Source: Vreelandella sulfidaeris
GTDB lineage: Bacteria > Pseudomonadota > Gammaproteobacteria > Pseudomonadales > Halomonadaceae
Assembly (NCBI GenBank): GCA_007182875.1
Contig: AP019514.1
Span: forward strand, 3,410,001 to 3,474,000
Reading direction: 5' to 3'
Length of the DNA: 64,000 nucleotides
Shown in pieces: positions 40,113-50,377 of this stretch. The first letter of the stretch is position 1. Each line of letters starts with the position of its first letter. A model generated the notes under the pieces. It saw only the letters and a program-made list of their open reading frames with translations, was not told where the DNA came from and did no database searches. A program made the translations under genes and the position numbers.

Positions 40113-40445
40113 CATGAGCCATAAAACCGAGGGAAACGTAAAGATACCGAGCAAACCCAAAAGCCAAGCAGGTGATCGACAAAGACACACCCAACGTTGA
40201 CGGAGACCCTACGCAAAAGGGTCATCGCATGAGGAACCAACGCCTTTTCGTCCAGACGAAAACGTTGATAATCAAAGGATGCAAGTGCTCGTTCGGTACC
40301 GAGCCATAATACCTCTAGCAAGGAAGCGCCTATTCAAGGCACCCAACTGACGAAGGAAAAGCAAGCACATAAGGACGATATCAATAAAAAAGCCGATCGG
40401 GCCGCCCCAAAGGAAACGAATAGTTGGAATGACACGCTTCATTGA
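40113..40445 (+). CDS. hydrophilic disordered protein (frameshifted)
   Basis: ATG at 40113 follows CAGGAG and opens MSHKTEGNVK. The frame then changes near 40145, 40225 and 40305 but stays consistently hydrophilic: VIDKDTPNVDGDPTQKG, HEEPTPFRPDENVDNQRM, EAPIQGTQLTKEKQAHKDDI, ending ETNSWNDTLH at 40445. About 110 residues, rich in Lys, Asp, Glu, Gln and Thr, with no hydrophobic core: a disordered, stress-type protein. No family recognised. Follows the P450 gene by 48 bases on the same strand. Confidence 0.5.
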
Positions 40446-40490
40446 TTGTCATTGACTAAACTTATTATGCAATTCTACGAGGCAGCGATT

Positions 40491-40784
40491 ATGAAAGAAT
40501 CATTTGACGATGTTTACGATGACAAACAGCAGCTTATAGGACGCTTCACTAAAGATAAGTATTTAGAACGGGGAGCTCTTGAGGCAAGCGACGGAAATAC
40601 ATATAGCATTCCTACCCAAGAGCTCAGACGCCAAGACGACCACTGGGTTTTGTCCAAGCCGTTGAGTGAGTTTGTAAAACTCTCCACTCATCTCAAGCAA
40701 CAGGAGCACGTGGATGAAATGAGCGATGAAAGCTTTCCTGCTAGCGACCCCCCTGACTTTTACACTAGGGAAAAACAAACCTAG
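40491..40784 (+). CDS. small acidic protein with a DESFPASDPP tail motif
   Basis: Start at 40491 (MKESFDDVYDDKQQLIGRFT), with GAGG eight bases upstream, is preferred to the longer in-frame start at 40446. 97 residues. The N-terminal half resembles small PRC-barrel/DUF2171-like stress domains (KYLERGALEASDGNTYSIPT). The C-terminus DEMSDESFPASDPPDF is a short motif seen at the ends of many hypothetical stress proteins. Intact. Role unknown; position suggests it belongs with the preceding disordered protein. Confidence 0.7.
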   Translation: MKESFDDVYDDKQQLIGRFTKDKYLERGALEASDGNTYSIPTQELRRQDDHWVLSKPLSEFVKLSTHLKQQEHVDEMSDESFPASDPPDFYTREKQT

Positions 40785-41088
40785 CTAACGGATGAAGAGC
40801 AGGGTATCTGATGAATCATTGTTCAAGGCGTCGTGGAATGTGGAGACGCTTGATAGCAGGACCGTCATCACTCAGGCGAGAGTCTCCATGAACTCACTTG
40901 GCTTTTCCCCACGATGCATTGTGTTATTAAACTCAAGCAGGAGCATGAAAGGCCAAGCTGTCTGGTTGATCACCCCGGCAGAAAATGAGGAAAAAGAAAA
41001 GAGCTACGTAGAGTTCTATAACGAAAAAGGCCACCTTTTCAGGTGGCCTTTTGAATTCTCTAACATGTTGCTTTTAACCACTTTTCAG
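40785..41088. other. intergenic region before the tRNA cluster
   Basis: About 300 bases. The only open frame (from 40792) has atypical composition and runs into tRNA-Thr, so I do not call it. It holds the tRNA terminator at 41024-41053. Confidence 0.6.
41024..41053. terminator. intrinsic terminator of the tRNA Phe-Gln-Thr operon
   Basis: AAAAGGCCACCT and AGGTGGCCTTTT form a 12-bp perfect stem with loop TTTC, followed leftward by a T-run on the minus strand. Positioned 36 bases beyond tRNA-Thr. Confidence 0.92.
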
Positions 41089-41164
<76 letters not shown>

Positions 41165-41236
41165 GCTTCACGTTTTCTTGAGAACATGATTGCTTCGCTG
41201 TTAGGCTTCGCAATCAACAAGAAATTTTGTTGGCAA

Positions 41237-41310
41237 TGGCTGGGGTACCAGGATTCGAACCTGGGAATGCCGCTACCAAAAGCGGTGCCTTACCACTTGG
41301 CGATACCCCA
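41237..41310 (-). tRNA. tRNA-Gln(TTG)
   Basis: Minus strand TGGGGTATCGCCAAGTGGTA, anticodon TTG in CTTTTGGTA, T-arm GGTTCGAATCC, encoded CCA. The acceptor TGGGGTA/TACCCCA and A-type D-loop are typical of tRNA-Gln. Confidence 0.95.
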
Positions 41311-41316
41311 GCAGTG

Positions 41317-41391
41317 TGGTGGCCAGAGACGGAATCGAACCGCCGACACGGGGATTTTCAATCCCTGCTCTACCAACTGAGCTATCTGGCC
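41317..41391 (-). tRNA. tRNA-Phe(GAA)
   Basis: Minus strand GGCCAGATAGCTCAGTTGGT, anticodon GAA in ATTGAAAAT, T-loop GGTTCGATTCC, encoded CCA. First tRNA of the cluster. Confidence 0.96.
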
Positions 41392-41524
41392 GTTGCCAAC
41401 GGTGCGTATTAAACTAAAAACGCCGCTTTCCGTCAATACCTTTGTGAAACTTTCTTGCGATACGGATGCTTAGGGGTGTTTTTGTGCTGCCCATTCGAAC
41501 AGCCCCGCTCAATCACTTATTAAC

Positions 41525-41799
41525 TCATGCTTGTGTAGGCGGTACGTACCCTTCGGCTTGGTCGGTTTCCTGGTTGTCCAGGAAGCGCTGCATCTGCTCC
41601 ATTAGGTACGCACGGGACTCAGGATCAAGCATGTTGAGATGCTTCTCATTGATCAGTCGGGTCTGTAGTGCCTGCCAAGCCTCCCAGGCGGGCTTGGAGA
41701 CCGTGGCCTGAATCTCCTGCCCCTGTTTGCCCGGCAACGGCGGGAAGGGCAGCGCTTCTAACTCTTTCTGGTACTTACGGCAAAAACGGTATTGCTCAT
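41525..41799 (-). CDS. yggX: Fe(2+)-trafficking / oxidative damage protection protein YggX (frameshifted)
   Basis: Small cytosolic protein that protects iron-sulfur clusters. From ATG 41799 the frame MSNTV loses one T in a T-run near 41785; restoring it gives VFCRKYQKELEALPFPPLPG with the conserved Cys. The uninterrupted remainder, QGQEIQATVSKPAWEAWQAL and TRLINEKHLNMLDPESRAYL, then MEQMQRFLDNQETDQAEGYV, is diagnostic. About 91 residues. It follows mutY on the same strand with a 53-base gap, the order found in many gammaproteobacteria. Confidence 0.93.
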
Positions 41800-41852
41800 A
41801 ACATACTCCTGATTCAGCGACTTTATTTAAAATAAATTGCCCCAGAAAACGT

Positions 41853-42947
41853 TTAGGCGTGGCCCGGAGCGGAATTGAGTGTAAAAGGCGTTAGCTGGCT
41901 GAGCAGCGCTTTAACGGGGCTGCCAAACCCAGCGCGGGCGGATGTTCAACGTCGTACCATACGCCACTTTCGCGGACACCAGCCAGCCTATCGCAGGTCA
42001 CCGGCTGCGGGGTAATTTCCAAACGAAAATGGCTGAAGGTATGGTAAAAACTGGGTGCCGTGCTCTCACGAACAGGGGGTAACGACATGGGCTTCCAGCC
42101 AATCGTTGAGTTCACTGTGTTTCTCAAACTGAGGCAAACTCCATAAACCACCCCATAGCCCGCTTGGGGACGCTTTTCCAGCCACACCCGTCCTTCTGGG
42201 TCACGCAGCATCAGCATGATCGTTTGTCGCGTGGGCAGCGCCTTTTTGGGTTTGGATTCCGGATAGCGCTGTGGTTCACCTTGGGCGTAGGCCAAACAGA
42301 CATCGTTAAATGGGCAGCTTAGGCAGTCCGGTTTACTGCGTTTGCATAGCGTTGCGCCAAAATCCATGATCGCCTGGGTGTAATCCGCTAGGCGCTCTGT
42401 TGGGGTATAGTACTCCGCCAGCGACCACAGCTTTCGCTCCACCTCTGGCTTACCCGGCCAGCCGGGCAACGCATGCAAACGAGTGAGCGAGCGCTTTACA
42501 TTGCCATCCAGGATGGCAGCCCGTTCACCAGTACTTTGCGCAATGATGGCACCTGCGGTAGAACGGCCAATACCGGGCAGTGCCACTAAAGCGTCGACAC
42601 TGTCGGTTGGCAGTTCGCCGTCATACTCTGCTAACGCAACCTGGGCGGCCTTATGCAGATTGCGCGCACGGGCGTAGTAGCCAAGGCCGGTCCAAAGATG
42701 CAGCACTTCATCCTGCGGCGCAGTGGCGAGTGCTTCTAACGAGGGGGAAGCGCGCCATAAAACGCTCGAAATAAGCAATGACAGTGGCGACCTGGGTCTG
42801 CTGCAGCATGATTTCTGACACCCACACCCGGTAGGCGCTACGCGGTGATTGCCATGGCAAGTCGTGACGGCCATAGCGGTCGAACCAGGCCAACAGGCGT
42901 TGTTGAAATTCGTCTGCCGCCAGCCGCGGTTTGGGCATGTCTGCCAT
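41853..42947 (-). CDS. mutY: A/G-specific adenine DNA glycosylase (frameshifted)
   Basis: Base-excision repair enzyme that removes adenine opposite 8-oxoguanine. N-terminus [20 protein letters not shown], catalytic region [20 protein letters not shown] and helix-hairpin-helix [20 protein letters not shown]. The 4Fe-4S cysteines have C-x6-C-x2-C-x5-C spacing ([17 protein letters not shown]). A C-terminal Nudix-like domain contains [20 protein letters not shown]. Breaks near 42740, 42150 and 41910; the last restores the ending [14 protein letters not shown] at 41853. About 364 residues. Heads the mutY-yggX operon. Confidence 0.93.
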
Positions 42948-42985
42948 GCACGTTCCTTAAACAGAGATGGGTATCAATAGTCTAA

Positions 42986-43020
42986 TAAAAAGCGTCGGCG
43001 ATTAGGCCGACGCAGTTTTT
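42986..43020. terminator. bidirectional intrinsic terminator between AsmA gene and mutY
   Basis: GCGTCGGC and GCCGACGC form an eight-bp stem with a six-base loop, with A-run on one side and T-run on the other. Ends the leftward AsmA transcript. Confidence 0.88.
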
Positions 43021-43064
43021 CTACCGTTTCGAGTAATGCATTTATTCACATCTATTATTGATGC

Positions 43065-45396
43065 TCAGTTAAACAGGTTGCGCAAACCATCACGAAGTTC
43101 TTGACCAGCACCTTCGCCGAGGCGTTCATCCAACTGATCTAACGTATCGCCTAACCGTTCTTCCAGTTCTTCATTAACACGATTGCTGGCTTCGTTGCGC
43201 AGCAAGTCGACCACCGCCGTCTGAAACGTTTCACGGTCAAAGCGGCACCACTCGGTGCGCTCATCACTTAGGTGGCCTTCACAACGCATAGGTAACGGCA
43301 GTTGTTCCAGACGCGGATTAACCTCACAAGCCGCATCGGCGGTGTCGACCAAACGGGCATTAACAAGGGTATCAAAGTTCAAGCTGGTGAGATTGAGTTC
43401 GCCTTCACCCTGAACATCAATACCGGGCAAGGTGATCAACAGATCCTCACTGGCCACGACACCGTTATTAATTTGGAAGGTGGCATCGAAGCGCTCAAAG
43501 CGGGTATCGGTATGCCATTCACGCAGTGTTCCCTCGCCCTCCAATTGTGCCACCAGTTCACACATTTGTTGAGATATGTTGGTGTTTAAAATAGCGCCAT
43601 CGTTTAGGTGAGCATTAAGCTTGCCATTGAGATTACTGATAAGAGCTTCGCGAGTATTGCCAAGACTAGTCAGGTCGCCGGATAAATTAATACGGCCCCG
43701 CAGTGGTGAGCTCTGCTCTTCGCTGAGGGCTTCAATTAATGGCGCCACCTGAACGTTGTTAATGGTTGGCGAGAGTGCCCAAGCTATCACGGGATCCGTC
43801 GCATCGATTTGGCCGGAGGCGCTAAGCTCACCCTCGTAGAAGCCTGACTCAAACGCCGTTAGCCGATGTACGCCGTCGTCGCCACGCAGTTGCAAGCGCG
43901 GATTGTTGAAAGTCAGGCTCGAAAAATAAGCGTACCCACACTCAGGTCGCCCTCTAGCGCCAGCCCGCTGAGTAATGATTGCGGCACTAATGTGTTGTTT
44001 TCCTGAGCAAAGGCTTTACGCAGTAAACCGCGACTCGCCTGTTTGGCGGTGGCCTCACCGGGTAGATAGCGGTCAAGGTCTAGCTGATCACCTGCCAAAT
44101 CAAAGTCTAAACGCGAGCCGTCCAGCGCAGCCGTTAGTTCACCTGTAAAGGTGCTGTCGTCGACTACCAGCGAGAGACTGGTCAAGGAAAGCTGCTCAGC
44201 ATTCCCTTCGATAGGGCTGGTCATGGCCACATCACTGAGTGCAGCTTCGCCTGCCGTAGTGAGCGTAACGCCAGCGCGGGCAAGCCAGGGGCGCAGCGTA
44301 AATGGCGCGGCGGTTAACTGGCCACGATAGTGCGGTGCGTCGCGCAACTGTTCAACATTCAGATGCCCATTGACCCTTAAGCCATCCGGCCCGGTGAGCT
44401 GCATGTCTTTCAACTGAGCAGTTTGTGCCTGCCAGTCACTTTCCAGGCCAAAGGCAAGCGCCAACGCCAGGCTACCTTGCCAATTATCCGAATTGCGTAA
44501 ACCGGCTTCAAGCACGCCCTCTTCGATAGTGAGTTGCTGTTCGCCCATGCGCGCGACGATTTCGGCAGTTTTAAGCTGAGCTGTTGTGGCTCGCTCTCTG
44601 CGCCGGAAGTCGTTCGGGTGGTCAACGCCATATTTTCCAGCACAAAAGTTCGTCTTCCAGACCAAGCCGTACGCGAGTTTCAAGATTTATCTCGCTGGTC
44701 AGGTCGGGGGTCTGCTCCAATACGTCGGCATCCAGCCGGTTATGCTTGGTCAGCGTGAACATGGCTTTCAGCGGAAAAGCGCGCACCGGGTTAACATTAC
44801 TGCCCGAGACATTCAGTTGTTGGATGCGCCACAGTGCTTCAGTTTGGGCATCGCGGAAGCGAATATCGGCATTTTTACCTCGACTCTGGCAATACTCAAA
44901 ACCACTGCCAGACTACCCGCATCGGCATTGGGGCCTGCACTTGCAGGTGCCAGCACCGTTTCAGCGGCGCTCTCATTATGTTCTGAAAGACGCTCTAACA
45001 AGGGCTCCCAGTTGCCTTCGCCTTGAGCATCACGCTCCAGGTTAAGGCGCATACCATCAAGCGTTAGCCCATCAACGGCAATTTCCCACGCAATAACGGG
45101 CCAAATGCCACGCTAACTTCAGCACGATCAATGGCAGCAAAGGCAGCGCTGTCTTCAGTCTGCTCAGGCAGCCAAGCACGGGCCTGCTCAACGCTGACAC
45201 CAATCCGCGGATAAAACGACCAGGTAATGGGACCTTCCAGTGCCAAGTTAAGCCCGGTTTGCTCCTCCACGACGGCCGTTAAGCGGGGCTTAAAGTCCTC
45301 TGGGTCCAGAAAGGTGGTCACGTAGACCACGGCGGCAACCGCGACGATGGCAAGAATACCGACCGCTGCCAGCAAAATACGTAATAGCTGTTTCAT
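43065..45396 (-). CDS. AsmA family protein (frameshifted)
   Basis: Large inner-membrane protein projecting into the periplasm; AsmA relatives act in outer-membrane lipid transport or assembly. N-terminal helix LLRILLAAVGILAIVAVAAV, then FLDPEDFKPRLTAVVEEQTG, the AsmA N-terminal hallmark. The long body is repetitive beta-structure (LTGPDGLRVNGHLNVEQLRD, FTGELTAALDGSRLDFDLAG). The C-terminal AsmA_2-like region includes LNAHLNDGAILNTNISQQMC and ends in a coiled-coil-like LEERLGDTLDQLDERLGEGA. Breaks near 45060, 44860, 44680-44600 and 43915. About 777 residues. The start overlaps the upstream GNAT gene stop. Confidence 0.85.
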
Positions 45397-45878
45397 TACC
45401 CTTTCCCTTGTGGGTCTAACTCAACAAAATCGCTGGTGACGGGCATGCCCGCCGCCGGAGCCTCTGGATTGGCCATGGGCCGGTAACCTAGCTTAGAGAG
45501 CAGCACGCGGTCGGCCAGTGGCAAGGTGGACGTTTCAATCCGCAGTACACGGTTTTCCTCTTTGGCTTGCGCACCAAGCAGCGCCATTAAGCGTGAGCCG
45601 ACACCGCGGCGGCGTGTCGTTTTGCGCACGCAGAGTTCAGATAGCCACCAAGCTCGGTCTTCGCCCTCATGCACAGCGACGGCTCCCAGCAACCGATCAT
45701 TAAACAGTGCGCAGGCAAAAAAGTGCCGGCCTGCCAAATGTTGCTCAATAAATGGCTCAACTGTTGAGGTGGGCATGCGCTCTTGGGGCGCATCCTGATA
45801 GATACGCACTAGATCAAGGCGTACCTGCTCATTGGCTTCCCAACGGGCCTGGTCGACATGGTGCAGTGTCACCGGCAT
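45396..45878 (-). CDS. GNAT-fold protein, PanZ/PanM-like
   Basis: Single GNAT domain, 160 residues, intact. Starts MPVTLHHVDQARWEANEQVR; acetyl-CoA loop CVRKTTRRRGVGSRLMALLG; then VLRIETSTLPLADRVLLSKL. The sequence resembles the PanZ/PanM family that binds acetyl-CoA and promotes self-cleavage of aspartate decarboxylase PanD in pantothenate synthesis. That identification rests on overall pattern, so a generic N-acetyltransferase remains possible. Stop overlaps the AsmA start (TAATG). Divergent from the his operon. Confidence 0.7.
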   Translation of the reverse strand: MPVTLHHVDQARWEANEQVRLDLVRIYQDAPQERMPTSTVEPFIEQHLAGRHFFACALFNDRLLGAVAVHEGEDRAWWLSELCVRKTTRRRGVGSRLMALLGAQAKEENRVLRIETSTLPLADRVLLSKLGYRPMANPEAPAAGMPVTSDFVELDPQGKG

Positions 45879-46107
45879 GGTGAAATCCTCTTCGCCAAAG
45901 CAGTCTGGCTGCTGTTTTTGCCGCGGTTGATTGCGGCTACATTTCGCGCATTGTAGCGGATGAGGGCGCCGATTCTCTATAATGGTCGCTCACCACAGGT
46001 TATGCCCTGATCAAACAGTGGTAAATTGATGCAGAGCCACCGATCACTCCTCAGGATTTATTCCTAGGGCTATCCCTCAGAGTGCGCTTCAGCGCAGGAG
46101 ATGCAAC

Positions 46108-46701
46108 ATGTCAGCGCGTATTGCCACGGTTAGCCGTGACACCAACGAAACGCAGATCAAGGTCAGCGTCAATCTCGACGGTGAAGGCCGTCTTAGCTGC
46201 CAAACCGGCGTTCCGTTTCTGGATCATATGCTTGATCAAGTTGCCCGCCACGGGATGATCGATCTCGATATCAACGCCACTGGTGATCTACATATTGACG
46301 ACCACCATACCGTAGAAGACCTGGGTATTACGCTAGGCCAGGCTTTTTTTGAAGCCATTGGCGATAAGCGCGGCATTTATCGCTATGGTCACGCCTATGT
46401 GCCCCTTGATGAAGCGCTGTCTCGCGTTGTAATCGATTTTTCCGGTCGACCGGGGCTTTACATGAACGTTGAGTTCACCCGCGATACCATCGGTAGCCTG
46501 GACACTCAGCTGTTCTGGGAATTTTTCCAGGGTTTCGTCAATCATGCCCGCGTGTCGCTACATATCGACAACATCAAAGGCTTTAATGCTCACCACCAGG
46601 CAGAGACCATTTTTAAAGCTTTTGGTCGTGCGCTACGCATGGCTGTGGCGGAAGACCCACGCATGTTAGGACAAATGCCTTCCACGAAAGGCAGCTTGTG
46701 A
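46108..46701 (+). CDS. hisB: imidazoleglycerol-phosphate dehydratase
   Basis: Dehydrates imidazoleglycerol phosphate in histidine synthesis. Monofunctional type, 197 residues, intact. [36 protein letters not shown] and [20 protein letters not shown] carry the manganese-binding His and Glu residues. Start after CAGGAGATGCAAC. First gene of a hisB-hisH-hisA-hisF operon. Confidence 0.96.
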   Translation: MSARIATVSRDTNETQIKVSVNLDGEGRLSCQTGVPFLDHMLDQVARHGMIDLDINATGDLHIDDHHTVEDLGITLGQAFFEAIGDKRGIYRYGHAYVPLDEALSRVVIDFSGRPGLYMNVEFTRDTIGSLDTQLFWEFFQGFVNHARVSLHIDNIKGFNAHHQAETIFKAFGRALRMAVAEDPRMLGQMPSTKGSL

Positions 46702-46751
46702 TGCGGCGCTGCACCTTCAACGACTTTTCCTCTCTCCACAAGGAGCGCTTC

Positions 46752-47391
46752 ATGACCATTGCTGTGATCGACTATGGGATGGGTAACCTGCATTCCGTGG
46801 CCAAAGCGCTGGAGCATGTGACGCATGAGAATGTCGTCATTACTCGTGATCCGCGTCGTATTCTTGGCGCGACCCGTCTCGTTCTGCCCGGCCAAGGGGC
46901 CATTCGTGACTGCGTCGGCGAGCTCGAGCGTACCGAATTACGCGGACTGGTGGACGATATTTTAACCCGCCAGGCCAAACCGCTGCTGGGTATCTGCGTA
47001 GGTCAACAGATGCTGCTGGAGCGCAGCGAAGAGAATGGCGGTGTGGAATGCCTGGGCTTTTTCGAAGGCAGTGTTGACCGCTTTCCTGGTGACATGCGCG
47101 ACGCCCACGAACAGCGTTTAAAAGTACCGCACATGGGTTGGAACGTGGTCGAACAGCATCACGACCATCCGCTGTGGGCGGGGATTGATAACCGTGAGCA
47201 CTTCTACTTCGTGCACAGCTATTACGTCAATGCGGATAACGATGCGCACGTATTTGGCACCACCAGTACGGCAAGGTCAGCGCCCACGTGGCTATTGGCC
47301 GCGATTCGACTTTGCGGTCCAGTTTCACCCAGAAAAAAGCTCCCGTGCGGGTCTTCGCCTGCTTGAAAATTTTGTCACCTGGACGCCCTGA
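46752..47391 (+). CDS. hisH: imidazole glycerol phosphate synthase, glutamine amidotransferase subunit (frameshifted)
   Basis: Hydrolyses glutamine and passes ammonia to HisF. Start at 46752 after AGGAG; a longer in-frame start at 46698 overlaps hisB and is less likely. MTIAVIDYGMGNLHSVAKAL, nucleophile Cys82 in PLLGICVGQQMLLE, and PHMGWNVVEQ are present. A compensating or single indel near 47265-47310 leads to FAVQFHPEKSSRAGLRLLEN with the catalytic His and Glu. About 213 residues. Confidence 0.93.
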
Positions 47392-47403
47392 GAGGATTTT
47401 TGT

Positions 47404-48150
47404 ATGTTGGTAATTCCCGCTATTGATCTCAAAGACGGCCAGTGTGTGCGATTGAAGCAGGGTCGTATGGAAGACGCGACTTCCTACGGCGATGATCCGG
47501 TGGCCATGGCGGCGCGCTGGGTAGAGGCTGGCGCCCGCCGCTTGCACCTGGTGGATTTGAACGGTGCTTTTGAAGGCCAGCCGGTAAACGGTGACGCCGT
47601 AACGGCTATCGCTCGCGCCTATCCCTAATCTGCCGATTCAAATTGGCGGCGGTATTCGCAGTGCGGAAACGATTGAGCACTACTTAAGCGCCGGTGTTTC
47701 TTATGTGATTATCGGCACCAAAGCGGTAAAAGAGCCCGCTTTCGTGGGTGAGATGTGTCGCGCTTTCCCCGGCCACGTGATTGTCGGGCTCGATGCCAAA
47801 GATGGCTATGTCGCCACCGACGGCTGGGCTGAAGTATCGACGGTCAAGGCCACTGAGCTGGCCAAGCGCTTCGCCAACGATGGTGTCTCCAGCATCGTCT
47901 ACACCGATATTGCCCGCGACGGCATGATGCAAGGCGTCAACGTCGAAGCCACCGCCGCCCTTGCCCGCGAAGGCGGCTTGCCGGTGATTGCTTCCGGCGG
48001 TGTCACCAACCTGGACGACATCAAAGCACTTTGTGAAGTCGCCGATAGCGGTATTTTGGGCGCGATTACCGGCCGGGCGATTTACGAAGGCAGCCTGGAT
48101 GTGGCCGAAGCGCAACGACTGAGTGACCAACTGACGGGGGCGGTTCATGA
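47404..48150 (+). CDS. hisA: phosphoribosylformimino-5-aminoimidazole carboxamide ribotide isomerase (frameshifted)
   Basis: TIM-barrel isomerase of histidine synthesis. [20 protein letters not shown] carries the first catalytic Asp; [17 protein letters not shown] follows. One base is extra or missing near 47625, after which [20 protein letters not shown] and [14 protein letters not shown] (second Asp) and [20 protein letters not shown] read cleanly. The ungapped frame would run into hisF to 48214. Restoring one G in the G-run near 48135 ends the gene at 48150, overlapping hisF as ATGA. About 249 residues. Confidence 0.93.
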
Positions 48151-48920
48151 GCCTTACCAAACGCATCATTCCCTGCCTGGATGTAGACGCCGGGCGCGTG
48201 GTCAAAGGCGTTAATTTCGTCGGCATTCGCGATGCCGGTGACCCGGTGGAGATTGCCCAGCGTTATAACCAGCAGGGCGCCGACGAGATCACCTTTCTCG
48301 ATATTACCGCCAGCCACGAAGACCGCGACACCACCGTGGAAATGGTCGAGCGTATTGCTGGCGAAGTGTTTATTCCGCTCACCGTCGGCGGCGGCATACG
48401 CACCTGCGATGATATTCGCACCATGCTGAATGCGGGCGCTGATAAAGTCTCAATCAACACCGCCGCGGTCACCAACCCAGAGTTTGTGCGCGAAGCTGCC
48501 GAGCGTTTCGGCAGCCAGTGCATCGTGGTGGCGATTGACGCCAAACGGGTCTCTGGAGAGGGTGAAACGCCCCGCTGGGAGATTTTCACTCACGGCGGCC
48601 GTCGCCCAACGGGCCTGGACGCCGTTGAGTGGGCGAAGAAAATGGTGGCGTTCGGCGCGGGTGAGCTGTTGCTCACCAGCATGGACCGCGACGGCACCAA
48701 GATCGGTTTCGACTTGGGCGTAACCCATGCGATTTCCGAAGCAGTGAGCGTACCGGTGATTGCTTCAGGCGGTGTGGGCAACCTGGATCACTTGGTGGAT
48801 GGCGTACTCAAAGGTGGCGCCGATGCGGTGCTGGCCGCCAGCATTTTCCACTTTGGCGAATACACCATTCCTGAAGCTAAACGTTACATGGCCGAACGCG
48901 GCATCGAAATGCGGTTATAG
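48147..48920 (+). CDS. hisF: imidazole glycerol phosphate synthase, cyclase subunit
   Basis: TIM-barrel cyclase partner of HisH; makes imidazole glycerol phosphate and AICAR. Intact at 257 residues, the family length. [20 protein letters not shown] with the catalytic Asp, [38 protein letters not shown] with the second catalytic Asp, and [18 protein letters not shown]. Overlaps hisA by four bases. Last gene of the his operon. Confidence 0.97.
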   Translation: MSLTKRIIPCLDVDAGRVVKGVNFVGIRDAGDPVEIAQRYNQQGADEITFLDITASHEDRDTTVEMVERIAGEVFIPLTVGGGIRTCDDIRTMLNAGADKVSINTAAVTNPEFVREAAERFGSQCIVVAIDAKRVSGEGETPRWEIFTHGGRRPTGLDAVEWAKKMVAFGAGELLLTSMDRDGTKIGFDLGVTHAISEAVSVPVIASGGVGNLDHLVDGVLKGGADAVLAASIFHFGEYTIPEAKRYMAERGIEMRL

Positions 48921-48931
48921 TCTGCTGTCTG

Positions 48932-48950
48932 CCGGGGCATTAAGCCCCGG
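48932..48950. terminator. hairpin at the hisF / DUF416 convergent junction
   Basis: CCGGGGC and GCCCCGG form a seven-bp stem around ATTAA, 11 bases after hisF and overlapping the last codons of the convergent gene. T-run weak on both sides. Confidence 0.6.
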
Positions 48951-49542
48951 TATCTTCAAGTGATAAGCCAAGGTTGCTGACCCCACCGTTGCGTCCTAAT
49001 TCGCGCACTTCTTTCAGTGCCGCTTTATCCAGCGGTTCGCTTACGGTCTCCAAGACAGCGTCTTGAAAGTCGTTTTCATCAGCCATCAGCGGATGGTCGC
49101 GAATAATCAGTGCCAGTTTTTGCGCATCGACTTCGCCTTCTGTGAGCTCTATAAAGGCGCGTACGCCCGCCCGGGAGGTGCGGCTAACATCCAGCACAGC
49201 TTCTGGTGAATCGCCTTGAAGGGTATCCAGCAGTGCCGAGACCGACACCACCGCATCCAGCGCGCGCCGGGCGCCAAAGCTGTCATCCTCCTCATCAGGC
49301 TCGCACTCGGCGAGTTTCTCCGCTTGGCGGGCAAAATCAATACTGGCATTTGGCACATTAAGCCTTTCCCACACTAAACTCAGCACGGTACGTAGCGTAT
49401 GGCTATCACCCTGACCTTTGGTTTGCTCATAAAGCACATAGTTAGGCAACAAACGCTCACACAGCGCCGCCATAAAAGCTTGTTGGGCCGGTAAAGAGAG
49501 CTGTTGTAACCGTTGATAAAAGCCCTGAGGGTTGGACACCAT
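48940..49542 (-). CDS. DUF416 family protein, YjaG-like
   Basis: Cytosolic protein of the DUF416 family with no known function. I prefer the start at 49542 (MVSNPQGFYQRLQQLSLPAQ), which follows CAGGAAATCACT, over a longer frame to 49638. Family-like segments: FMAALCERLLPNYVLYEQTK, LRTVLSLVWERLNVPNASID, and ARRALDAVVSVSALLDTLQG. 200 residues, intact. Monocistronic, divergent from the amidotransferase-like gene. Confidence 0.8.
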   Translation of the reverse strand: MVSNPQGFYQRLQQLSLPAQQAFMAALCERLLPNYVLYEQTKGQGDSHTLRTVLSLVWERLNVPNASIDFARQAEKLAECEPDEEDDSFGARRALDAVVSVSALLDTLQGDSPEAVLDVSRTSRAGVRAFIELTEGEVDAQKLALIIRDHPLMADENDFQDAVLETVSEPLDKAALKEVRELGRNGGVSNLGLSLEDTGA

Positions 49543-49666
49543 AGTGATTTCCTGGATCGCTTGACGTGGGATATTGGTGAAAGCTAGCGGGTACGTTATT
49601 GTCACTAGGCGCGCTTTGGGGGAATCCCCCATCGCCATATGATTGTACGGCCGGCGAGGAGATTAT

Positions 49667-50356
49667 CATGCATATTCATCTGCTACAGCACGGCCCTGAC
49701 CATGGCCCAGCACGTTTAACCGATTGGCTCACCAGTATGGGCCATAGTTACACCGTTTTTCATCTCTACGCAGGCGAGCTAACGCCTCGCCCAAGCGAAT
49801 CTGATGCGCTGATTATACTTGATGGCCCTGAGGAGCTACTCAGCCAACCACCGGCATGGTTTAAAGCCGAAGATAAACTCATCAACCGCTATTTGGATGG
49901 CCAAAACCGCTGCTGGGTATTGGCGTGGGCGCTCACTGGGTGGCCCAAGCGCTAGGCTCAGTGGTAGCGCCTGGCACTTACCCTGAAACAGGCTGGCATA
50001 CGGTCAACCTAGCGCCGGAAAGCTCGCTGGATCTACCCGAATCGTTCAGCGCTTTTATGTGGCATCGCTATGTTTTTAGCTTGCCCGACGATGCTTTTCC
50101 CTTAGGTGGTAGCGAAGCATCACCGCTGCAAGGCTTTACCTGGGATAGAGATCGCGTCATTGGTCTGCTGTGCCACTTAGAAGCTACCGCTGCTAGTGTG
50201 AAACAGCTGTTGGACACTGCTGAGTGGCCCAGTGCTTCGCCTGCCGCCAACCGTTATATTCAGGATGCGACCCAAATATTAGAAGACCCCAACCGCTTTA
50301 CTCGCCTCGCACCGCAGCTCGATAGACTAATGAGCCAGTGGCTAAAAGCGGCGTAA
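49667..50356 (+). CDS. class I glutamine-amidotransferase-like protein lacking the catalytic Cys (frameshifted)
   Basis: Start MHIHLLQHGPDHGPARLTDW at 49667 after AGGAG, then GHSYTVFHLYAGELTPRPSE and DALIILDGPEELL, the standard GATase1 beginning. Frame changes near 49905 give PLLGIGVGAHWVAQALGSVV. At the nucleophile elbow, where relatives have G-[IV]-C-x-G, the Cys position is Gly (GGC, 49922-49924). The later part TWDRDRVIGLLCHLEATAAS keeps the spacing of the family's FHPE region, but with a different motif. About 230 residues. Probably a non-hydrolytic member; a base substitution error is possible. Confidence 0.72.
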
Positions 50357-50377
50357 CAGCAGAAAGCTCTAAGGCCG

